From the NCBI RefSeq assembly GCF_024171885.1, contig NZ_JAMTCP010000028.1:1-64000 (forward strand): 64,000 bases of DNA. Direction: 5' to 3'. The position numbers and the translations under genes were made by a program. Below, piece by piece: positions 58,239-64,000 of this stretch; the stretch's first letter is position 1; every line of letters begins with the position of its first letter. The notes beneath the pieces are model-generated. The model ran no database searches. It was not told the origin of the DNA and saw only the letters and a list, made by a program, of their open reading frames with translations. This DNA is from Streptoalloteichus tenebrarius. GTDB taxonomy: Bacteria; Actinomycetota; Actinomycetes; Mycobacteriales; Pseudonocardiaceae.

Positions 58239-58964
58239 ATGTCGACACACCGTTCCCTCGCGCGCGCCGGCGTCGTCACCACCGCCGGCCTCGCCGCCCT
58301 GTTCGCGACCGCCGGCCTCGCCTCGGCGCACGTCACCGTCCAGCCCGCCGGCGAGGCCGCCCAGGGCGGCTACGCCAAGGTGGCCTTCCGCGTGCCCAAC
58401 GAGCGCCCGAACGCGGGCACGGTGAAGCTGGAGGTCGCGCTGCCCAAGGACAAGCCGCTGACCTCGGTCCTCACCAAGCCGCTCCCCGGGTGGAGGGCCG
58501 AGGTCACCAAGACCCGGCTGGACCAGCCGCTGGAGTCGCACGGACGCAAGATCGAGGAGGTGGTCAGCGCGATCGTCTGGACCGCGGAGGGCGGCACGCG
58601 CATCAACCCCGGCGAGTTCCAGGAGTTCGAGGTGTCCCTCGGCCAGCTCCCGAAGGACACCGACCAGCTCGTCCTGCCCGCGACGCAGACCTACGACAAC
58701 GGCGAGGTCGTGCGCTGGGACGCCCCGCCGCCGGCCAAGGGCGCGGAGGAGCCGAACTCCCCGGCCCCGGTGTTGCGGCTCGTCGCCAAGAAGGAGGACG
58801 GCCACGGCACGGCGGCGGCGTCCGGCTCCGACGGCGCGACCGCCGGCGGCGGCGCCGGCACGGACAACGCCGCGCGCTGGCTGGGCGGCGCCGGCCTCGC
58901 CGTGGGCGCGCTCGGGCTCGGACTCGGCATCGGCGCCGTCGCCAGGGGCAGGAGGAAGGCATGA
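58239..58964 (+). CDS. ycnI: YcnI-like copper-binding protein (DUF1775)
   Basis: This 241-aa exported protein has a signal peptide ending ASA, so that the mature protein begins with His31 (HVTVQPAGEA), the known Cu(II) ligand in YcnI. The DUF1775 beta-sandwich spans ~31-175 (VAFRVPNERPNAGTVKLEV, PLPGWRAEV with the conserved Trp). A Gly/Ala linker leads to a C-terminal transmembrane helix. It probably handles copper at the outer membrane face. Its stop overlaps the CopC start as ATGA. Confidence 0.92.
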   Translation: MSTHRSLARAGVVTTAGLAALFATAGLASAHVTVQPAGEAAQGGYAKVAFRVPNERPNAGTVKLEVALPKDKPLTSVLTKPLPGWRAEVTKTRLDQPLESHGRKIEEVVSAIVWTAEGGTRINPGEFQEFEVSLGQLPKDTDQLVLPATQTYDNGEVVRWDAPPPAKGAEEPNSPAPVLRLVAKKEDGHGTAAASGSDGATAGGGAGTDNAARWLGGAGLAVGALGLGLGIGAVARGRRKA

Positions 58965-59506
58965 TCCGCAGGACGCTCGCCGCGCTGCTCCTGGCCGGGG
59001 TGGCGCTGGTCGCGGGGGCCGGCCCCGCGTTGGCGCACAACGTGCTCGTCAGCAGCGACCCCAAGGACGGCGCGACGCTGGAGACCGGCCCCGGGCAGGT
59101 CAAGCTGGTCTTCGACCAGCCGGTCCAGCAGAGCGCCGGCGAGACCAACCTGAACACCGTCACCATCACCGGGCCGGACGGCAAGCACTACCCGGCCGAG
59201 AAGGCGAAGGTGGACGGCACCGCGGTCTCCGCCGTGATCGGCGCGCTCGGCCCGGCCGGGCAGTACACGATCGGCTACCGGATCCTGTCGGCGGACGGCC
59301 ACCCGGTCTCCGGCTCGGTGAAGTTCACGGTCACCACCGCCGGCACCGGCACGCCGGCCCCCGCGCCCACCTCGGCGGCCGCGGCCCCGGCCGGTGACGG
59401 CGGCGGCTCCGGCGACGGCGGCATGCCGGTGTGGCCGTGGATCGTCGGCGCCGTCGTGCTGTTGGGCGCCGGCGTGGCCGTGGCGGTCCGCCTCGGCAGG
59501 AGCTAG
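58961..59506 (+). CDS. copC: Copper resistance protein CopC
   Basis: This 181-aa exported CopC-domain protein has a signal peptide (MIRRTLAALLLAGVALVAGA ... ALA) that leaves an N-terminal His26 (HNVLVSSDPKDGATL). ILSADGHPVSGSVKF near the end supplies the second copper-binding His. A Gly/Ala-rich linker and a C-terminal membrane helix (VWPWIVGAVVLLGAGVAVAV) anchor it. It passes copper to CopD. Its start overlaps the YcnI stop and it lies four bases before CopD. Confidence 0.93.
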   Translation: MIRRTLAALLLAGVALVAGAGPALAHNVLVSSDPKDGATLETGPGQVKLVFDQPVQQSAGETNLNTVTITGPDGKHYPAEKAKVDGTAVSAVIGALGPAGQYTIGYRILSADGHPVSGSVKFTVTTAGTGTPAPAPTSAAAAPAGDGGGSGDGGMPVWPWIVGAVVLLGAGVAVAVRLGRS

Positions 59507-59510
59507 GCCG

Positions 59511-60530
59511 GTGTCCCGAACCGCGGTCCCGGCGGGGCTGGCGCGCCGTCTCGGCGCGGTGGCCCTGGCCTCGGTGGCCGGGGCGGCCCTCGGCGCGTGG
59601 CTCGCCGCGGACGCGGCGCCGCCCGTGCCGGGGCTGCCCGAGCCCGGGACCGCGGTTCGGCTCGCCCTCCCGCTGACCAGGCTCGTCCTGGACCTCGCCG
59701 CCGTGGCGGCGGTCGGGCTCGGGGTGCTCCCCCTGCTGGTGCGACGGGCCAGGCCCCGGGACGCCGAGGCCGTGCTGGCGCCGGCCCGCCGGGCCGGTGT
59801 GGTCGTCGGGGCGGTCTGGATGGCGGCGGCCCTGGTGTTGCTCTGGCTCCAGGCCTCCGAGCTGTCCGGGCGCGGCGTGGCCGTGAGCGCGTCCACGCTG
59901 TCCGCCTACGCGTCGACCGTGAGCGCCGGGCGCGCGCTCCTCATCACGATGGCGTGCGCGTTCCTGGTCGCGTTGACCCACTTCACCGCGTCCACCGGGC
60001 GTCCGGTCCCCACCGGGCTGGGCCTCACGGTCGCCGTGCTCGGTCTCCTCCCGCTCCCCCTCACCGGGCACGCGGCGACCGCGGCGCACCACACCCTGGC
60101 CGTGCTCGCGATCGGCGCGCACGCCGGGGCCGCGGCCGTCTGGGTCGGCGGACTCGGCGTCCTGCTGGCGCTGGTCGTCCCCCGGCGGGGCCTGCTGGCG
60201 ACGGTGCTGCCGACGTTCTCCCGGCTCGCGGCCGCCTCCCTGGTCGCGGTGGCGCTCGGGGGCCTGGTGACCGCGCTGGTCCGGCTGGACGGCCAGCTCC
60301 CCTGGGCACTGACGCGGACGCCCTACGGAGCGCTGGTGCTGGCCAAGACCGCCTGCCTGCTCGCCCTGGCCGCCGTCGGCGGGCTCGTCCGCCGCCGCCT
60401 GCTGCCGCTGGTGGCCGCGCACCGGGCCACGCCCCTGGCCACCTGGGTCACCGTGGAACTCGTGATCATGGGTGTCGCCCTCGGGTTCGCCGCCGTGCTG
60501 GCCCGCACCCCCCTGGGCGTCTCCGGCTGA
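59511..60530 (+). CDS. copD: Copper export/uptake membrane protein CopD
   Basis: This 339-aa CopD-domain protein has eight or so membrane helices. Conserved features are SAGRALLITMACAF, LPLTGHAATAAHHTLAVLAI with paired His, HAGAAAVWVGGL and SRLAAASLVAVALGG. It moves copper across the membrane with CopC; direction is not settled in the family. The GTG has AGGAG nine bases upstream. It is the last gene of the copper run. Confidence 0.9.
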   Translation: MSRTAVPAGLARRLGAVALASVAGAALGAWLAADAAPPVPGLPEPGTAVRLALPLTRLVLDLAAVAAVGLGVLPLLVRRARPRDAEAVLAPARRAGVVVGAVWMAAALVLLWLQASELSGRGVAVSASTLSAYASTVSAGRALLITMACAFLVALTHFTASTGRPVPTGLGLTVAVLGLLPLPLTGHAATAAHHTLAVLAIGAHAGAAAVWVGGLGVLLALVVPRRGLLATVLPTFSRLAAASLVAVALGGLVTALVRLDGQLPWALTRTPYGALVLAKTACLLALAAVGGLVRRRLLPLVAAHRATPLATWVTVELVIMGVALGFAAVLARTPLGVSG

Positions 60531-60586
60531 GCCGGCCCCGGTCGCCCCGGGTCACACCGCTCGGCTCCTCCCAACGCCGGCCCGCC

Positions 60587-60640
60587 CGGAGCGGGCCGCC
60601 CGGAGTGGGCCGACCGGAGTGGGCCGACCGGAGCGGGCCG
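60587..60640. repeat. 14-bp tandem repeat (four copies)
   Basis: Units at 60587, 60601, 60615 and 60629 follow CGGAG(C/T)GGGCCG(A/C)C; the last is truncated. They lie ~50-100 bases upstream of the macrolide-kinase-like gene. Confidence 0.85.
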
Positions 60641-60677
60641 GAGGGAAACCAGCTCGGACCGGGAGCGGGTCCCCCTC

Positions 60678-60683
60678 TAGCGT
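60678..60683 (+). promoter_or_regulatory. -10 box TAGCGT, leaderless start
   Basis: TAGCGT lies seven bases before the GTG at 60691, with no ribosome binding site. Confidence 0.5.
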
Positions 60684-60690
60684 CAGACGC

Positions 60691-61635
60691 GTGCTGACGA
60701 CCGAGGACCTGGCGACCGTCGTGGACGACCTGCTCGACGCGACCCGCGACGCCGGCCTGTCGCTGCTGCGGGAGACCGCCGAGCTGGACCGGAGCGGGTG
60801 GGACTACCTGGTGATCCACGCGGTCGACACCGACGGCGTGCCGTGGGTGGTGCGCGCGCCCCGCCGGCCCGAGGTGGCCGAGCTGATGGGCCCGGAGGGC
60901 GCGGTCCTCGACCTCGTGCGCCCCGTCCTGCCCGTCGCCGCCCCCGACTGGCGCGTCCGCACGCCGCGGTTCGCGGCCTATCCCCGGCTCCCCGGCCAGA
61001 TCGCCGCGACCGAGGACCCGGACACCCTCGTCCACCACTGGCACCTGCCTCGGGAGCGGTTCGGCGAGGAGTTCGTCGACCAGCTCGCCCGGACGCTCGC
61101 CCTCCTCCACCGGGTCGACGTCGAGAAGGCCACGGCCACGGGCGTGCCCAGCGGTTCCCCGTCCGACCAGCGGGAGGAGATCGCCGAACGCCTGGAACGG
61201 GCGCGGGCCGCGGTCGAGGTCCCCGAACGCTGGTGGCGCTACTGGCAGCGGTGGCTGCGCGACGACTGCCTGCCCCCGCGCGGCGTGCTGGTCCACGGCG
61301 ACCCCCACCCCGGCCACCTGCTCGTCGAGCCCTCGGGGCGCGACGTCCGCCTCGTGGGCCTCCTCGACTGGGGCGACGCCCAGGTCGGGGACCCGGCGCT
61401 GGACTTCTGCGACGTCCACGCCGCGTTCGGCGACGAGGCGCTGGACCGGCTCCTGACCCGCTACGAGCGGCACGGCGGCCTGGTGTGGCCGGGCGCCCGC
61501 CGGCACATCGTCGCCATGGCGACCCTCCGCCTCGCGAACACCGCGCTCTACGGCGTCAACACCGGGCAACCCCGCTTCGTGGCGGCCGCCAGGAATCGGC
61601 TGCGCACACCACCACCCGATCAGGCGACCTCCTGA
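60691..61635 (+). CDS. Macrolide 2'-phosphotransferase-like kinase (Mph type)
   Basis: This 314-aa APH-fold kinase is most like Mph macrolide phosphotransferases, which inactivate erythromycin-type macrolides with GTP. The catalytic loop is VHGDPHPGHLL (His202, Asp204) and the metal loop GLLDWGDAQVGDPALDF with Asp226, both in Mph style. WVVRAPRRPEVAE is the N-lobe segment. No macrolide synthase is in the window, so it may be intrinsic resistance or act on another substrate. A frame open upstream crosses the tandem repeat; the GTG at 60691 is supported by the -10 box. Confidence 0.85.
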   Translation: MLTTEDLATVVDDLLDATRDAGLSLLRETAELDRSGWDYLVIHAVDTDGVPWVVRAPRRPEVAELMGPEGAVLDLVRPVLPVAAPDWRVRTPRFAAYPRLPGQIAATEDPDTLVHHWHLPRERFGEEFVDQLARTLALLHRVDVEKATATGVPSGSPSDQREEIAERLERARAAVEVPERWWRYWQRWLRDDCLPPRGVLVHGDPHPGHLLVEPSGRDVRLVGLLDWGDAQVGDPALDFCDVHAAFGDEALDRLLTRYERHGGLVWPGARRHIVAMATLRLANTALYGVNTGQPRFVAAARNRLRTPPPDQATS

Positions 61636-61646
61636 GCGGTGAGCGG

Positions 61647-61958
61647 TCAGTCCTGCTCGGTGAGCTGCTCCGGCGACGCCGACGGCCGCTCCCTGCGGAG
61701 CTGGTCCAGCCGCGCCACCGCGGCCCTGCCCCGCCGGTCGAGCTCCCTGCGGTCGATCCAGCCCGCCGCGTAGTGCCGGTAGGCCTGCGCCAGCATCACC
61801 AGCTCGGCCAGGTAGTCGGCCGAGTGCCGCCGGCTGGCCTCCGGCAGCCCGGTGACCAGCGGAAGCTGACTGTCCACCACCCGGTCCAGCAGAGTGGCGG
61901 CCCGGATCGCCCGGCGTGCCCGCCAGCCCAACCTGTGCCGCCTGCCGGTTCCCACCAC
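61647..61958 (-). CDS. Small helical protein of unknown function
   Basis: This ~103-aa protein is mostly helical (DRVVDSQLPLVTGLPE, RRHSADYLAELVMLAQAYRHY, RGRAAVARLDQLRRE). I do not recognise it. The start is uncertain: GTG codons at 61958 and 61955 have GGAG about 11 bases upstream, and an ATG at 62057 would add a low-complexity Arg/Gly-rich stretch. It is convergent with the kinase at 60691. Confidence 0.6.
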   Translation of the reverse strand: MVGTGRRHRLGWRARRAIRAATLLDRVVDSQLPLVTGLPEASRRHSADYLAELVMLAQAYRHYAAGWIDRRELDRRGRAAVARLDQLRRERPSASPEQLTEQD

Positions 61959-62125
61959 GCGCCGCCCCGCTCCATGTTTCCCGTGTTCGCCCGCGCGGGC
62001 GTCCCCGCTCCCCCGTCCGCGCCGGCCTGGTCGCTGCTGACGTCGCTCGCCAGCCAACTTGCGTTACCGGGCAACCCACGGTATTGCGCCAGCCGAGGTA
62101 CCCCGGTCCGGTGGGGGTCCTCCGC

Positions 62126-63133
62126 TCAGCGGTAGGGGGTCCACCGCACGGAGGTGTCGCCCGACCGGAAGGACCGCAGCCGGAGCCTCAGCTCGGCCGC
62201 CACACCGGGGTTGCTGCGCAGCACGGGCAGCACGCTCGTCACCAGCTTCAGCTCCCGCACCGCCCGCAGGACCGGGAACCCGCTCCACCGCATGACGTCG
62301 AAGCCGTACGCCGCCGCCAGCTCCTCGTGGGCCGACGACCGCCGGAACCGGAGCTGGCCCACGGCGACCGGGGTCAGGTCCCACTCCCTCGGCCCGTGGC
62401 AGGTGGAGTCGAAGTCGCACAGCACCGGCCCGTCCGGCCCGGGGATCAGGTTCCCGAGGTGGGCGTCGCCGTGCACCGGGCCACGGGGGAACACCCACTC
62501 CAGCCCGGCCAATTCGGCCGCCACCTCCGCGCACCGCTGCTCCAGGAAGGCCCGGTCGTCCGGGTCCAGCTCCTCCTCGGCGTCGGCCAGCCGGCGCCGC
62601 ACGTCGTCGAGCGGCTCCCAGTGCGGCAGCGGGAACGGCGGGGGCGGCAACGCGTGCAACCGGCGCAGCAGCCGGGCCAGGTCGACCCCGGTGGGCCGGT
62701 CCCCGACCTCGGGCACGGCGTGCCACAGGGTCGCCCGGTGCGGGCCGACCCGCACCGGCTGCGGCACCCCGCCCCACAGCCGCACGGCCGGCACGTCGTG
62801 CTGGGCCAGCCACTCGGCGACCCGCACGACCTTCGCCACCCGGTGGCGGAGCGCCCGGGAGGCGACGACCCGGACGACCACGGGCTGGCGCGCCAACCGG
62901 AACACCGCGTTGTTCGTGACCCGCAGCAGGGTCGCGTCCTCCGGGTCGAGGCCGGCGACCGCGCAGACGCGGGCCAGCACGGCGGCCAGCTCCGCCCGCC
63001 CGAACCGCGCGCGCCGCGCCCCCCGGCGACCGCGTCGGACGGACCGGCCCGCCCGCTGCGCGGGCGCGGCCGGGATCACCGTGGCTCCGTCGGGCCGCCC
63101 GACCCCGCCGTCGGGTCGGTCGACGTCGCCCAC
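62126..63133 (-). CDS. APH-fold phosphotransferase
   Basis: This 335-aa kinase-fold protein has the catalytic loop VHGDAHLGNLI and the metal-binding CDFDSTCHGPREWDLTPV, both typical of the aminoglycoside/choline-kinase-like superfamily. The N-terminal ~45 residues are Arg-rich and probably disordered. It shares no close sequence with the Mph-like protein at 60691. The substrate is unknown. The GTG lies one base after the stop of the upstream TPR regulator, so the two are co-translated. Confidence 0.85.
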   Translation of the reverse strand: MGDVDRPDGGVGRPDGATVIPAAPAQRAGRSVRRGRRGARRARFGRAELAAVLARVCAVAGLDPEDATLLRVTNNAVFRLARQPVVVRVVASRALRHRVAKVVRVAEWLAQHDVPAVRLWGGVPQPVRVGPHRATLWHAVPEVGDRPTGVDLARLLRRLHALPPPPFPLPHWEPLDDVRRRLADAEEELDPDDRAFLEQRCAEVAAELAGLEWVFPRGPVHGDAHLGNLIPGPDGPVLCDFDSTCHGPREWDLTPVAVGQLRFRRSSAHEELAAAYGFDVMRWSGFPVLRAVRELKLVTSVLPVLRSNPGVAAELRLRLRSFRSGDTSVRWTPYR

Positions 63134-63134
63134 G

Positions 63135-64000
63135 TCAGGCCGCGTCGAACCGGAACCGGGCGATGCGGTCGGCCAGCTCCTTGGCGTGCGGGTTGCCCGT
63201 CGCCCTGGCCGCGGCCTCCTTGTGCAGGGGCTTCATCCGGTCGCCGATCCGCTTGGACTTCACACCGTCGCTGGACTCCAGCGCCTGCTGGCCGACCTGC
63301 AACGCCCGGTCCACGTCGTTCTCCAGTACGTGGTTGAGCGCCAGCGCGGTCAGGTTGAACGCCTTGCTCCTGGCCATGGTGGAGCCGTAGCCCTCGATCG
63401 CCTTGGTCAGCTCGGGGATCGCGATCTTCGTGTGCCGACCGGGGTCGACGTTGTGCGCCAGCGCGGTGTGGATCGTGCCGACCATCGCGTGGAAGTCGTT
63501 CTGGTCGAAGAACTTCAGCCAGATCGGCACCGGCTCGTCCTGGCCCTTGCAGTAGCTGTCCCTGGCCATCCCGACGAGCTTCATCGCCTGCTCCTCGCGG
63601 CCCATCATCGCGTACGCCCACGCCTCGTTCATGCAGAGCAACGAGACCGTCAGGTCCGAGGCCGTCTCCTGCGCCGCGATCTGGCCCAACTGGAACATCT
63701 TCAACGCGTCGTCGGGCGAGTCGTCGTGCAGGTAGACGCGCCCCATGCGGTAGAGCAGGTTCGCCACCAGCGTGTTGTCCCCGCCCTGCTTGGCGAACTC
63801 CAGCGCCCTGCCGTAGTGGTCGCGGGCCGAGTCCAGCAGCCCGGTGTCGAACGCCGTCCACCCGGCGAGGCCGTGCAGGTCGGCCAACGCCACGAACAGC
63901 CGGTCCCTCACCCGCTCCTGCGCGCTGGCCTGGAGGAGCTGTTGCGCCCACGAGAGCTGGGCGACGACGGCGTCCCGGCAGAACCCGCCGCCGTACTGGT
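63135..64000 (-). CDS. TPR-containing regulator, N-terminus outside the window
   Basis: The 3' part (~288 codons) of a gene that runs off the right edge on the minus strand; the frame is open to 64000 (YGGGFCRDAVVAQLS). It consists of TPR-like helical repeats (TGLLDSARDHYGRALEFAKQ, SPDDALKMFQLGQIAAQE, RALQVGQQALESSDGVKSKR). The pattern matches the C-terminal part of actinobacterial XRE-type HTH-TPR regulators such as the NsdA group; the HTH itself cannot be seen. It is followed by the APH-fold gene. Confidence 0.8.
   Translation of the reverse strand, partial: QYGGGFCRDAVVAQLSWAQQLLQASAQERVRDRLFVALADLHGLAGWTAFDTGLLDSARDHYGRALEFAKQGGDNTLVANLLYRMGRVYLHDDSPDDALKMFQLGQIAAQETASDLTVSLLCMNEAWAYAMMGREEQAMKLVGMARDSYCKGQDEPVPIWLKFFDQNDFHAMVGTIHTALAHNVDPGRHTKIAIPELTKAIEGYGSTMARSKAFNLTALALNHVLENDVDRALQVGQQALESSDGVKSKRIGDRMKPLHKEAAARATGNPHAKELADRIARFRFDAA

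Overview
The window is chromosomal DNA from a high-GC actinomycete. Codon third positions are almost all G or C, many genes start with GTG and a few with TTG, and many starts sit 6-9 bases after a TAnnnT box, as expected for leaderless actinobacterial mRNAs. Protein types (SigE-family ECF sigma factors, DUF5926, DUF4328, DUF6474, DUF6457, PPOX/F420 enzymes, TPR regulators, SHOCT-type N-termini with TQVV motifs) suggest Pseudonocardiales, with Saccharothrix, Actinosynnema or Lentzea as the best guess. This is inferred from gene content only. There is no rRNA, prophage, CRISPR array or recognisable insertion sequence, and only one tRNA gene (Gly, anticodon GCC).

Layout. 1-6.4 kb: a Nudix gene flanked by a 66-bp direct repeat, a CPBP membrane protease, a short-chain dehydrogenase, arginine deiminase and an unrecognised 484-aa protein. 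6.5-9.7 kb: two tandem paralogous secreted tripeptidyl-peptidase-like hydrolases. 9.9-17.5 kb: DUF6457, a DUF1445 hydro-lyase, ferritin, a SigE-type sigma factor with an anti-sigma-like partner and a Ser/Thr/Pro-rich secreted protein, DUF952, a SEC-C protein, a glycerophosphodiester phosphodiesterase and a cytochrome P450. 18-22 kb: DUF4328, rhodanese, a second SigE/membrane-partner pair and a serine hydrolase. 22-33.2 kb: a carboxylate region with two sodium/solute symporters and small membrane partners, a LytTR response regulator, SppA, a LytS-type histidine kinase and, divergently, lutABC for lactate oxidation. 33.2-38 kb: an Fpg/Nei glycosylase, an esterase, tRNA-Gly, a PPOX enzyme and MsrA.

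38.2-46.8 kb is the most distinctive part. Twin single-pass membrane proteins with SHOCT-like N-termini and TQVV motifs are followed, with 4-8 bp overlaps, by a 1262-aa fusion (glycosyltransferase, second glycosyltransferase, coiled coil, FkbM methyltransferase) and two polytopic acyltransferase-3-like proteins. This looks like a surface-glycan assembly operon. Next come a secreted alpha-amylase with a MalR-like operator, a gamma-glutamyltransferase, an aldo/keto reductase, an SDR, a TM0106-type RecB-like nuclease, DUF6474 and a BCCT transporter. A copper-handling run (membrane protein, YcnI, CopC, CopD) follows. The window ends with a macrolide-phosphotransferase-like kinase, a second APH-fold kinase and the 3' part of a TPR regulator.

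The most interesting non-coding signal is a dispersed intergenic element present three times, near 17.9, 34.2 and 53.0 kb. A DnaA-box-like TTGTCCACA lies exactly 39 bp before a TAGGCT (-10-like) hexamer, which is followed by a GC-rich foldback. One copy points into the DNA glycosylase gene. Another is followed by a perfect 18-bp hairpin, so it could make a short RNA.
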